Shown here: piece after piece, positions 24,372 through 32,580 of the stretch
How the letters are laid out: each line of letters starts with the position of its first letter
How positions within the stretch are numbered: the first letter of the stretch is position 1
Assembly: GCA_947165895.1 (NCBI GenBank)
Contig: CAMVCB010000002.1
Coordinates: 186,001 to 250,000, forward strand
Direction: 5' to 3'
DNA: 64,000 bases
Origin: an uncultured Treponema sp.
GTDB lineage: Bacteria; Spirochaetota; Spirochaetia; Treponematales; Treponemataceae
The notes under the pieces: generated by a model
Seen by the model: only the letters and a program-made list of their open reading frames with translations
Databases searched by the model: none
Told to the model about the DNA's origin: nothing
Program-made: the position numbers and the translations under genes

Positions 24372-26048
24372 ATGAAAAAGATTAAAAATATGAGTAAAAA
24401 GACGCTGCTTATTTGTGCGGCAATGGGATTTTCAATTTTTGCGGGCGGCCTGACTGCCCAGGAAGCAGAAAGCATTGAGCTTGATGATTTGACTACTGTC
24501 GTAAAGTCTGGAAGCCTTACTGTGAGTGAGGATGCCCTTCCTGATTTTGCTGATGTTGTAGAAAAGCACGAGGGCAGTGAATATATCACACCAAAGCTGC
24601 CTGACGTTACCGTTCAGGAAAAGCCTGTTCTTTCTGATGCAAATTCCGGCAAAAAGGAAAAATCTGTTTTTGCGGAAGGAAAGGTTGGCGGCGGCTATCC
24701 TGCTTTGTTTTACGGAGATTTTTCTGTTTACCGTTTGAGCGGTCAGAATCCTTTTTTTATCGGATTTAATCACGATTCTGCTGCCGGATATTCAGGACAT
24801 TCTTTGAAGGACGGTTACAAGGACAGTAAAACAGGCATTAATCTTAAAAAGACAATTCAGAAAAACCGGGCGACTGTAAACCTTAAGGGAGATTATGAGG
24901 TTCTTGTGAACGGACTTCAGTCTAAGGTAAGCAGTATCAGCGATATTACACAGAATGATATCAGCGGCGGCGGTGATTTTACCTGGCAGTTCAATGATAT
25001 TTTTTCTGCCGGAGCAGCTTTGAATGCAGAATTTTACAACCGCTATTCTGCAATCACAGGTTCAGATTCCTATGAGGATTTCTTAAAAAGCGTTTCCCTT
25101 CTGGGACTTTCTCCTTCTGTTTTTGGAAATGTCCGGGTAAATGCCTTTAATATTGATTTTTCCACAGCCTACTGGCTTGATGCAAATACAGACGGGGCAA
25201 TTGCCTATAACACAAAGCGTCAGGAGGCGGGAAAGCTTGCAAACCGCGGGCAGTTTAAGGTTGGAGTTTCATGGAAAAATCAGATTTTTAAGGCCTATGC
25301 CAATGTCGGGGCAGTTCTAAGTGATGCTATGAACGACAATTATATTACGGCGCCTTTTGCTGTGGGCGGCGCTGCCGTTTTCCCGGTTAAGTTTTCTAAC
25401 AGGAAGGCAAGTATCGGGCTGGAAGGAGGACTTTCTTCTTCAAGAAGCCGGGTAAGCGAACTTGAAAAGAAGTTTAAATTTACAAGCCTGACTTTTATTC
25501 CTCAGGAGGTTACCGACTGGTATGCTCAGCTTGAAACTTCCCTCCCGGTTGGCAGCGGCTTTACTGTAAATGCAAATCTTTCTTATAAAAAGACAGCCTT
25601 TGAAAACGGATGGTGGCAGCCTGATTACAGCCTTCCTTCTTACAAGGGCTTTTACGGCTATAAGATATATGATATGAGTGTCCTTTCTTCAAATATTGAG
25701 CTTACTTATATCTATAAAATTCTTTCCCTTAAAGCGGGCTTAAAATCCAACTGGATTGATATTCCTGTCCTTGATTACAATCAGCTTGTAACGCTTGGAA
25801 TAGGACTTGCAAAAGAAAACGGAAAATACGGAGTAAACCTTAATTCGGCATTTGGTCTTGATGACAGCAGCTCCGCAATCATCCCGATTTTTAATCTTGA
25901 TGGTTTTGTAAAAATCACAGAGGCTGTAAGTATTGGTGCTGAATTGACAGATATAATTAAACTTTTATCTGGAACAACAAGAACTTATGCAGGAGATTAC
26001 ATTGTAAGAAGCGGAACTGCTTCTGTAATGGTAAAATTCTTCTTCTAA
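24372..26048 (+). CDS. Outer-membrane beta-barrel protein with TonB-box-like N-terminus
   Basis: A 558-residue exported protein (signal peptide ending GGLTA before QEAES). Residues about 30-100 form a polar N-terminal extension, containing ELDDLTTVVKSG, which resembles a TonB box (acidic, T, hydrophobic pair, V). The rest alternates aromatic and polar residues in many predicted strands (GEYNRYSAITG-like turns, VNLKGDYEVLVNG, FKAYANVGAVL) and the protein ends VMVKFFF with terminal phenylalanine. No plug domain is recognisable, so it is not a standard TonB-dependent receptor. It lies between the TPR scaffold and the ExbB/ExbD/TonB genes, suggesting it is the energised outer-membrane component. 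Confidence 0.7.
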   Translation: MKKIKNMSKKTLLICAAMGFSIFAGGLTAQEAESIELDDLTTVVKSGSLTVSEDALPDFADVVEKHEGSEYITPKLPDVTVQEKPVLSDANSGKKEKSVFAEGKVGGGYPALFYGDFSVYRLSGQNPFFIGFNHDSAAGYSGHSLKDGYKDSKTGINLKKTIQKNRATVNLKGDYEVLVNGLQSKVSSISDITQNDISGGGDFTWQFNDIFSAGAALNAEFYNRYSAITGSDSYEDFLKSVSLLGLSPSVFGNVRVNAFNIDFSTAYWLDANTDGAIAYNTKRQEAGKLANRGQFKVGVSWKNQIFKAYANVGAVLSDAMNDNYITAPFAVGGAAVFPVKFSNRKASIGLEGGLSSSRSRVSELEKKFKFTSLTFIPQEVTDWYAQLETSLPVGSGFTVNANLSYKKTAFENGWWQPDYSLPSYKGFYGYKIYDMSVLSSNIELTYIYKILSLKAGLKSNWIDIPVLDYNQLVTLGIGLAKENGKYGVNLNSAFGLDDSSSAIIPIFNLDGFVKITEAVSIGAELTDIIKLLSGTTRTYAGDYIVRSGTASVMVKFFF

Positions 26049-26080
26049 AATAAATAAAACGGAAACGGAGGTTTTTGAAA

Positions 26081-26689
26081 ATGTTAAACAGTTTGAAAGC
26101 AGGTGGAATTTTAATGATTCCAATCATTTTGTGCGGAATTATTGCAACCTTTATTATTATTGAGCGATGTTTTTACTTTATGAATATTAAAAAACGTGAT
26201 GAAAAGCTTTTGAATGATTTACAGGGCTCTCTAGGCTCTCAGAATTTTGATGCCTGTGCAGTTGCCTGTACTGAAGCCGGTACTCCAATGGCTCAGGTTC
26301 TGAAAAAGGCTTTTGACTGCCGCCGCTATCAGGAAAAGGATTTACGCGAGCTTGTTGAAGCAGAAATGGATTTTGTTGTTCCTCGTCTTGAGCATCTTTT
26401 AACTCCCCTTGGAACAATTGCAAATATCGCAACCTTGTTGGGACTTTTGGGAACTGTAACCGGTAACATTAAGGCATTCGGTGTTCTTGGTGCCGGCGGT
26501 ACTATGGGCGATCCTGCTCTTCTTGCGACCGCAATTTCAGAAGCTCTTGTAACAACCGTTGCAGGACTTATTGTTTCAATTCCTTCAGTTGTATTCCATA
26601 ACTATTTTATTTCGCGGGTAAATCACCGTCTTGTAGAAATGGAAGCTAAGGTTACTGAGGTTCTTGTTCGCCTGACCGGCCGGGTATAA
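26081..26689 (+). CDS. ExbB/TolQ/MotA family proton-channel protein
   Basis: A 202-residue inner-membrane protein. The start at 26081 has GGAGG nine bases upstream. An N-terminal membrane helix (ILMIPIILCGIIATFIIIERCFYF) precedes a cytoplasmic loop; then two closely spaced helices carry the family signature (LTPLGTIANIATLLGLLGTVTGNIKAF, and LVTTVAGLIVSIPSVVFHNYF). The pattern LLGLLGTV and TTVAGL is diagnostic of ExbB/TolQ. With ExbD it would form the proton-driven motor that powers a TonB- or TolA-like arm. Second inner-membrane role is supported by the following ExbD and TonB-like genes. Confidence 0.92.
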   Translation: MLNSLKAGGILMIPIILCGIIATFIIIERCFYFMNIKKRDEKLLNDLQGSLGSQNFDACAVACTEAGTPMAQVLKKAFDCRRYQEKDLRELVEAEMDFVVPRLEHLLTPLGTIANIATLLGLLGTVTGNIKAFGVLGAGGTMGDPALLATAISEALVTTVAGLIVSIPSVVFHNYFISRVNHRLVEMEAKVTEVLVRLTGRV

Positions 26690-26735
26690 ATGAAAGCTGC
26701 GGACTTTGACAGATCCGCTTACAAAGAGGATGCTT

Positions 26736-27149
26736 ATGAGATTAAGTAAAAACCGTAAGAGAATAACTTCAAATGTTGATATGACTCCGATGATTGATAT
26801 CGTATTCCAGCTGATTCTTTTCTTCCTGGTTTCTACAACCTTTGCCATTCTACCGGGAATTAAATTAAACCTTCCTGAAAGCACTACAAGTGAAGGAACT
26901 TCGATGAAGGGCATTACAATTACTGCCGAAGCAAACGGAAGCCTTTACTTCAATGAAAAAGAAGTGAATATGAAGACTCTGGGTAAGGAACTTGTGATGT
27001 ATGATACAGGTGATACAAAGAAAATAGAGTTTCCTGTTTCTCTTGAGGCAGACAGCGAAGTTACAAACGGAAGAATCGTAAAGCTTTTTGACGTTATCCG
27101 GGAAAGCGGATATGCGGTAATAAATTTGAGGACAACATCCAGAAAATGA
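26736..27149 (+). CDS. ExbD/TolR family biopolymer transport protein
   Basis: A 137-residue protein with one membrane helix. VDMTPMIDIVFQLILFFLVST holds the aspartate (in MID) that carries protons in ExbD/TolR. The periplasmic remainder (GMKGITITAEANGSLYFNEKEVNMKTL) has the usual ExbD domain pattern. ATG at 26736 is preferred because AGAGG lies six bases before it; earlier in-frame codons lack a site. Its stop overlaps the start of the TonB-like gene by four bases, so the two are translationally coupled. Confidence 0.92.
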   Translation: MRLSKNRKRITSNVDMTPMIDIVFQLILFFLVSTTFAILPGIKLNLPESTTSEGTSMKGITITAEANGSLYFNEKEVNMKTLGKELVMYDTGDTKKIEFPVSLEADSEVTNGRIVKLFDVIRESGYAVINLRTTSRK

Positions 27150-28291
27150 CAGAAAATTTATGGACTAAAATCCAGAAAATACAATATAAGGGAACTCCGG
27201 TCTTTGGCAGGGACAGTAAGCCGCAGAATACAAGTGAATTTGTGGCGCTTACAGGCACTGTCTTATTCTGGCTGCTGCTTTTTCTTTTTTTGATTTTTGC
27301 CCGGCCATTTGCAAAAAAGCCTGAATATAAAACCGTTCAGATTGTACTTTCTTCAACTCCGGTGGCAAAAACTGAAAAAAAGGAAAGCGCGGCTTCTTCT
27401 GCGGCGGCTCAAAAAGCTCAGAGTACCGAAAAGAAAATTGAAAAGCAGGATGTAAAGACTGTAAAGGAGCAGGCGGCAAAGCCGAAGGATGAAGCTGCCA
27501 GTCAGAACAGGAAGATTGCAGATACTCCCAAAAAGGCAGCTTCAAAGCCTGCGGAAAAACCTGCTGCAAAAACTCAGGCAGCACCGGCAGAGAATAAAAA
27601 AGCTGCTGCTCCGGCTAAAACTCCAGCTCCTGCGGCACCTGTGGAGTATGCTAAGAGCGTAGAAGACCTGATGGCAGAACAGATGAATAGGCAAAAAACG
27701 ACAGCACAGGATTTCAACTGGGATGCTTTTGGGGATTCAGATGACGGAAGTTTGTCTTCTGAAAATCAGTCCACAAAAGTTGGAAATAAATCTACTATTG
27801 AAAATGTTGCAGGAAAAACTTCTAATGGAAGTGATAAGGGGCTTACATCTGCTGCTGAAAGTGATAATCATGCGGTGATAAATACTGTTGGTTCTGAAAC
27901 AAGTAAAGCTCTGGAAGGAATTAAGGCTGTAAAATCTGGAAGTGCGGGGCAATTTACAACAAATGTAAAAGATTCTAATGGAAATGGAGCCGCAGTATCA
28001 GTTACAGATGGATTTGGTCATTCCGGTCGATATATTATAAGTTCGGAACCTATTGATATTTCTGAAAAAAATGCAGAATCAATTACTTCAAATTTGACTT
28101 TTGAAATTACTTTTAAAATACAGCCAAGTGGAGTTGTTTTAAAATCAGATATAGAGTTTGAATCAAAGGCAAATGTAATTTTGACAAATGCTGTTATTGA
28201 TGAAATAAAAACAATAATTGCAAGATGGACATTTTCATCGGCAAGTAATATTTCAATTGCAAAATTCAGTCTTGCTATTCAAAGAAAATAA
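27146..28291 (+). CDS. TonB/TolA-like energy-transducing protein
   Basis: A 381-residue bitopic protein. After a cytoplasmic N-terminus of about 30 residues, one membrane helix (FVALTGTVLFWLLLFLFLIFA) is followed by a long lysine/alanine/proline/glutamate-rich spacer (about residues 70-170: KKAAAPAKTPAPAAP and similar) of the kind that spans the periplasm. A Ser/Gly/Asn-rich middle and a compact C-terminal domain (about 300-381: LTFEITFKIQPSGVVLKSDI, IIARWTFS) resemble TonB/TolA C-domains. It overlaps exbD by four bases. It probably couples the ExbB/ExbD motor to the barrel or TPR protein upstream. Confidence 0.8.
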   Translation: MTENLWTKIQKIQYKGTPVFGRDSKPQNTSEFVALTGTVLFWLLLFLFLIFARPFAKKPEYKTVQIVLSSTPVAKTEKKESAASSAAAQKAQSTEKKIEKQDVKTVKEQAAKPKDEAASQNRKIADTPKKAASKPAEKPAAKTQAAPAENKKAAAPAKTPAPAAPVEYAKSVEDLMAEQMNRQKTTAQDFNWDAFGDSDDGSLSSENQSTKVGNKSTIENVAGKTSNGSDKGLTSAAESDNHAVINTVGSETSKALEGIKAVKSGSAGQFTTNVKDSNGNGAAVSVTDGFGHSGRYIISSEPIDISEKNAESITSNLTFEITFKIQPSGVVLKSDIEFESKANVILTNAVIDEIKTIIARWTFSSASNISIAKFSLAIQRK

Positions 28292-28302
28292 GGAAAAGTT
28301 TT

Positions 28303-29319
28303 ATGCCAAAAGTAATCACATTCGGGGAAATTATGCTGCGTCTTGCGCCGGAGGGCTTTCTGCGTTTTGTTCAGGCGGATAAATTCGGGGCAAGCTACAG
28401 CGGGGCAGAGGCAAATGTTGCTGTCAGCCTTGCAAATTTTGGAATTGATACTGCTTTTGTCACAAGACTTGCTGAAAATGAAATTGGTCAGTGCGCTGTA
28501 AATTATTTACGGCGCTTTGGCGTTGGAACGCAGTTTATCGTAAGGGGCAGCGGCAGAACCGGCCTTTATTATTTGGAAAAGGGAGCCGGAAGCAGAGCTT
28601 CTAAGGTGATTTATGACCGTGCCGGTTCTGCCGTATCACTTTCAAGTGCCAGGGACTATGACTGGGACCGTATTTTCGATGGCTGCCAGATTTTCATGCT
28701 GTCAGGAATTACTCCTGCCCTTAGTGAGAGTCTGGCGGAAATCTGCCTTCAGGCCTGCAAAATTGCTCAGGAAAAAGGAATAACTGTCGTTTTTGACCTG
28801 AATTACCGTAAAAAACTCTGGACTGCAGAGGCTGCCGGCAGGACCATGGGCCAAATCTGCCGCCACGTTGATATCTGCATTACAAACGAGGAAGACGCTT
28901 CTCTGCTCTTTGGAATTAAATGTCCCCAGAAGGATTTTGACAATCTGAATCTGGAAGGCTACAGAGAAGTTGCGGGCCGGCTGCAGGAGCTTTTTAGTTT
29001 TAAAAAGGTCTGCATTACCCTTCGCGAATCAAAATCTGCCTCTGTAAACGGCTGGGCGGGCCTTATGCTCAGCCATGAGGGCTTTAATCAGAGTAAAAAA
29101 TATGAAATCCACATTGTTGACCGGGTTGGGGCAGGCGATGCCTTTACTGCGGGAATTATTTACGGCGAACTGAATAAGATGACTTCACAGAATCAGCTTG
29201 ATTTTGCGGTTGCGGCAGGCTGTCTTAAGCACTCAATTGAAGGTGATTTTAACATGGTAAGCGCTGATGAGGTGCTTGCGCTTGCTAGCGGACAGGCCGG
29301 CGGGCGTGTTCAGCGTTAG
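28303..29319 (+). CDS. kdgK: PfkB-family sugar kinase, probably 2-dehydro-3-deoxygluconokinase
   Basis: A 338-residue ribokinase-fold enzyme. The N-terminal substrate signature is GEIMLRLAPEGFLRFVQADKFGASYSGAEANVAVSLANFG, a pattern typical of KDG kinases. The PfkB C-terminal signature DRVGAGDAFTAG near residue 270 gives the catalytic aspartate and anion hole. It would phosphorylate KDG to KDPG for the lower Entner-Doudoroff branch of uronate use. AAGGAA eight bases before ATG supports the start. It is 11 bases after the TonB-like gene and may be co-transcribed with it, though no functional link is apparent. Fructokinase-like specificity is the main alternative. Confidence 0.78.
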   Translation: MPKVITFGEIMLRLAPEGFLRFVQADKFGASYSGAEANVAVSLANFGIDTAFVTRLAENEIGQCAVNYLRRFGVGTQFIVRGSGRTGLYYLEKGAGSRASKVIYDRAGSAVSLSSARDYDWDRIFDGCQIFMLSGITPALSESLAEICLQACKIAQEKGITVVFDLNYRKKLWTAEAAGRTMGQICRHVDICITNEEDASLLFGIKCPQKDFDNLNLEGYREVAGRLQELFSFKKVCITLRESKSASVNGWAGLMLSHEGFNQSKKYEIHIVDRVGAGDAFTAGIIYGELNKMTSQNQLDFAVAAGCLKHSIEGDFNMVSADEVLALASGQAGGRVQR

Positions 29320-29380
29320 TTTTCAGTATAAATTAATATAAAAATCTGTTTTATTTTTACCCTATTTTGCAATTTAAAGT

Positions 29381-29409
29381 TTTACAATTAAAAAATAGTG
29401 GTTTATAAT
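29381..29409 (+). promoter_or_regulatory. Promoter of cheR (leaderless candidate)
   Basis: TTTACA and TATAAT with a 17-base spacer. The -10 box ends seven bases before the cheR ATG and no Shine-Dalgarno is present. Confidence 0.7.
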
Positions 29410-29416
29410 TTTACTT

Positions 29417-30244
29417 ATGTTAGAAGTACTTAATGACGCAGACTACGAACTTTTCCGAAAGGTCATTTACGACGAAAGCGGAATCACCTTTTCTGCAACA
29501 AACAGATCTATTCTCGACAGTCGAATAAAGGAGCTTCTTCGCAAGAAGAATATGTCAACTCCTCAGGAATATTACGCATTAATCACTAAGAGTACGGAAG
29601 AAATGAAGGAAATGCTGGATGCGGTTACAACAAACCTTACCCGCTTTTTCAGAAATCAGCCGCATTTTGATGCTTTTATTAATTACGTTATTCCTCAGAT
29701 TATCGAATATAAGAAGAGCAAAAATTCTTTTGATAAGACTATTAAAATCTGGAGTGCCGGATGTTCTACCGGTGAGGAGCCTTATACTCTGGCTATGATT
29801 ATGAAGGAAATCTGTCCTATGGGCTGGGATTTTCAGATTACAGCTTCGGATATTTCCCTTAAGTGCCTTATGACTGCCCAGACAGGTTTCTATGCTGACA
29901 ACAAAGTTGACGGTATTCCGGAAAACTACCTGCAGAAGTATTTTACCAAGGTCGATGGCGGCTATCAGGTAAACAAGGATTTGCAGGCTAAAATCAAATT
30001 TGACTACCATAACCTTAAGAATGATTCCGGCGCCCGCAATCTTGATGTTGTATTCTGCCGAAACGTTCTTATTTACTTTGATGAACCGGCTCAGCTTAAG
30101 GTAATCGATAATTTCTGGAACTCAATGGCTGCACATTCATATCTTTATATAGGACATTCAGAGTCCCTGTTCGGTATGAATACTAAATTTGAATTCTTAA
30201 AGACTCAGTGGGCATGTTTGTACCGCAAACTGCTTGCTAACTAG
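29417..30244 (+). CDS. cheR: Chemotaxis protein methyltransferase CheR
   Basis: A 275-residue SAM-dependent methyltransferase that methylates glutamates on chemoreceptors. The helical N-domain (YELFRKVIYDESGITF...RIKELLRK) and NLTRFFRNQPHF linker are typical. The SAM-binding loop is KIWSAGCSTGEEPYTLAM near residue 115, and later FCRNVLIYFDEP near 213 is a CheR hallmark. Length equals standard CheR. With cheB it sets receptor adaptation. The promoter is right at the start codon and there is no ribosome site, so it may be a leaderless mRNA. cheB follows after 46 bases. Confidence 0.95.
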   Translation: MLEVLNDADYELFRKVIYDESGITFSATNRSILDSRIKELLRKKNMSTPQEYYALITKSTEEMKEMLDAVTTNLTRFFRNQPHFDAFINYVIPQIIEYKKSKNSFDKTIKIWSAGCSTGEEPYTLAMIMKEICPMGWDFQITASDISLKCLMTAQTGFYADNKVDGIPENYLQKYFTKVDGGYQVNKDLQAKIKFDYHNLKNDSGARNLDVVFCRNVLIYFDEPAQLKVIDNFWNSMAAHSYLYIGHSESLFGMNTKFEFLKTQWACLYRKLLAN

Positions 30245-30290
30245 GATTTTTAATCAACATATCAATTTTTCAATCTGAGAGGTGTCTGCT

Positions 30291-31487
30291 ATGGATGATA
30301 TTTCGGTATTGGTTTGTGATGATTCCGCTTTGATGCGAAACCTTATTGGCCGCATTGTTGATGAGACTACAGGTCTTAAAGTATGCGGAAAGGCTGAAAA
30401 TGGTCAGGATTTGCTTGATAAGATTCCTCAGTGTAATCCTGATGTAATTCTTCTTGATATTGAAATGCCGGTAATGAACGGTGTTGAATTCCTTAAGAAG
30501 CGCAAGGAACTTAAAATAAAGGTTCCTGTAATCATTCTTTCGAGTGTTGCTACAGAAGGGGCAAAGGTAACAATCCAGTGTCTTGAACTTGGAGCATCTG
30601 ACTTTATTACAAAGCCGGGCGGATCTTCTGTTACACTTAAAATTGCTGATGTTTCCAGTGAAATTATTGAATATATTGCTTCTTATGGTGGAGCATACGC
30701 AAGTGCTCACGGAAAACAGATTCCAGAAGCTGATTATTTTACACAGCAGGTAAAGCTTCGCGAAGCTCAGCGCCAGGTTGTGCTTAAGAAGGGTGAAGAA
30801 GCTGCTAAGAACTTTACAATTCAGAAGACAGATTTGCCTGCCTCTTCTTTGTGGTCAAAACCAAAGATTAAGGAGCCTGTTACTGTTACTCCTCTACGTT
30901 CCGGCGGAAAAATTGAAATTATCGCAATTGGTATTTCTACCGGTGGACCAAATGCCCTGCGCGATGTATTTAAGATGATTGATCCACGCTTAAAGCAGCC
31001 TGTAATGGTTGTTCAGCATATGCCGGCCGGCTTTACTAAAGAGTTTGCGGCAAGTTTGAATAATATCTGTCCGCTGACAGTTTCTGAGGGTGTGGACGGA
31101 GAAAAGATTGAAGGCGGACACGTTTACATTGCTCCGGGCGGATATCATATGTTCGTAGAGCATCGGCCTGACGGAAATTATGTAAAGCTCAGTCAGGATG
31201 AGCAGAGAAACGGCCACAGACCTTCTGCCGACGTTCTTTTTGAATCGGTTGCAAAGATTTACCAGAATAACGCTCTGGGTGTAATTATGACCGGTATGGG
31301 TCGTGACGGTGCCGCTGAGCTTGCAGAAATGCGTAAACAGGGAGCATGGACTTTAGGTCAGGATCAGGCTTCAAGTATTGTTTACGGAATGCCAAAGGTT
31401 GCATTTGAGCTTGGCGGTGTTCAGAAGCAGGTTGGTCTTATGCAGATGGCTGATGAGATTTCAAAACTGGCTAGGGAACATTGCTAA
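30291..31487 (+). CDS. cheB: Chemotaxis response regulator / protein-glutamate methylesterase CheB
   Basis: A 398-residue two-domain protein. The receiver domain has SVLVCDDSALM, the phospho-acceptor D56 in LLDIEMPVMNG, and the conserved lysine in ITKPGG. The methylesterase domain shows the catalytic serine in GISTGGPNAL, histidine in VVQHMPAGFT and aspartate in MTGMGRDGA. ATG at 30291 has GAGAGG eight bases upstream; an upstream in-frame GTG is part of that site. The linker (about residues 130-200) is longer than in E. coli. The last two codons, TGC TAA, lie inside the first copy of the palindromic tandem repeat that follows. Confidence 0.96.
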   Translation: MDDISVLVCDDSALMRNLIGRIVDETTGLKVCGKAENGQDLLDKIPQCNPDVILLDIEMPVMNGVEFLKKRKELKIKVPVIILSSVATEGAKVTIQCLELGASDFITKPGGSSVTLKIADVSSEIIEYIASYGGAYASAHGKQIPEADYFTQQVKLREAQRQVVLKKGEEAAKNFTIQKTDLPASSLWSKPKIKEPVTVTPLRSGGKIEIIAIGISTGGPNALRDVFKMIDPRLKQPVMVVQHMPAGFTKEFAASLNNICPLTVSEGVDGEKIEGGHVYIAPGGYHMFVEHRPDGNYVKLSQDEQRNGHRPSADVLFESVAKIYQNNALGVIMTGMGRDGAAELAEMRKQGAWTLGQDQASSIVYGMPKVAFELGGVQKQVGLMQMADEISKLAREHC

Positions 31488-31747
31488 GGTCGTAATGAAC
31501 ACTACAACTTCCGGATGGGCGTAACCTTAGCAGCAAACTTGCATGCGCAAGTTTGTTTGGATGTATCGGAGATTTGCTAAGGTCGTAACGGGCGTTACAA
31601 CTTCCGGATGCACGTTGCCTTAGCAGCAAACTTGCTGGACGCAAGTTTGTTTGGATGCAGCTGATGTTTGAAGGCCGTAACGGGCGTTACAACTTCCGGA
31701 TGGGCGTAACCTTAGCAGCAAACTTGCGCAGGCGCAAGTTTGTGTTG
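31483..31747. repeat. Three tandem copies of an 80-84-bp palindromic unit
   Basis: Copies at 31483-31566, 31575-31656 and 31668-31747. Each reads: gctaagg, ggtcgtaa, an inner gtaac/gttac pair, acaacttccggatg, ccttagc closing the outer stem, then aaacttgc, 4-6 bases, gcaagttt as a second hairpin, and ggatg or an equivalent end. The first copy overlaps the cheB stop, the third has lost its outer left arm. Not CRISPR: units are self-complementary and separated by only 8-11 bases. Confidence 0.85.
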
Positions 31748-31749
31748 GA

Positions 31750-31778
31750 AAGGCTGTCCGATGGGGCAGCTTTTTTTT
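31750..31778 (+). terminator. Terminator after cheB repeat array
   Basis: ggctgtcc pairs with ggggcagc (one G-U) around three bases, then eight T residues. Confidence 0.75.
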
Positions 31779-32095
31779 TATGCCTGAGGGGGCTCTTCAG
31801 GGGATTTTACGCTGATTTTCATAATCGGATTTGTGCCTCGGGAAAATATGAAAATAATCAGGGTCGGAAGGGCAAAGAAAAACAGAGTGAAGATAAACTT
31901 TACGCTTTCTGTGATTTTTTCATCAGAAATCTTTGAGTAGAGGGAAGGCGCAAAATACCAGCCTGCAAAGGCCGATATAATCGGAATTATCAAGCAGAGA
32001 GTGTGGCCTATGCGCTGTTTCCATGTTCTGTGCAGGTTTTTCTCGATTATAAAGCCTTTTATTTTATGTTCAATTCTTTTAGCTTTTTTAAACAT
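31778..32095 (-). CDS. Small membrane protein, unknown
   Basis: A 105-residue protein with a basic N-terminus (MFKKAKRIEHKIKGF) and two membrane helices (TLCLIIPIISAFAGWYFAP and FIFTLFFFALPTLIIFIFS) joined by a short polar loop; the tail is proline/glutamate-rich. No family recognised. It is the last gene of a leftward operon and its first 37 bases overlap the end of the TPR gene in another frame, so it is probably translationally coupled. The stop lies directly against the T-run of the opposing cheB-side terminator. Confidence 0.65.
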   Translation of the reverse strand: MFKKAKRIEHKIKGFIIEKNLHRTWKQRIGHTLCLIIPIISAFAGWYFAPSLYSKISDEKITESVKFIFTLFFFALPTLIIFIFSRGTNPIMKISVKSPEEPPQA

Positions 32096-32580
32096 TCAGC
32101 TTCTCCTGCGGCATTTTTGAGCACGTTGTAGGTATCCTTAAGGTTATAAAGTGCGTCATCGTAATAAGGATTGATGTAAACTGCCTGCTCAAAAAATTCT
32201 GCCGCTGCTTCGTAATCTTCGGTCTGGAAGCATTTTACTCCCAGAAGGTTCCATAAATGCGTATTAAGCGGGTTAAAATCCAGTTCTTCCTCGCAGATTT
32301 CCTGAACAAGATGATACTGCTTGAGGGTCAGGCTTATCTGCGCGTAGGTTTCTGCTACGTCATCATTGTGAGGGGCAATATCGTAGGCGCGGGCAAGACA
32401 GTCCAGGGCAGATTTAAGCTTGCCCATGTCGCGGTAGGTGACGCCCATATTAAACCAGAGAAGATAGTTTGACTGGTCGATTGTCAGGGCACGTTTAAAG
32501 CAGGCAATTGCTTCGGGAAAGTGACCCGCAGAGGCCAGGTGAATTGCTTCGTTGTTGAGTTTATCCGGCTGTTCTATCAT
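32059..32580 (-). CDS. TPR-repeat protein
   Basis: A 173-residue cytosolic protein made of four or five tetratricopeptide repeats: IHLASAGHFPEAIACFKRAL, LWFNMGVTYRDMGKLKSALDC, THLWNLLGVKCFQTEDYEAAAEFFEQAV and a further unit DDALYNLKDTYNV. TPRs bind other proteins; the partner is unknown. The start overlaps the stop of the polyprenyl synthase gene by four bases (ATGA), and its end overlaps the small membrane protein gene, so the three are one tight operon. Confidence 0.85.
   Translation of the reverse strand: MIEQPDKLNNEAIHLASAGHFPEAIACFKRALTIDQSNYLLWFNMGVTYRDMGKLKSALDCLARAYDIAPHNDDVAETYAQISLTLKQYHLVQEICEEELDFNPLNTHLWNLLGVKCFQTEDYEAAAEFFEQAVYINPYYDDALYNLKDTYNVLKNAAGEAECLKKLKELNIK

Noticed and set aside
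31483-31747. CRISPR array
   Set aside because: Units are 80-84 bp, internally self-complementary and separated by only 8-11 bases; no cas genes.
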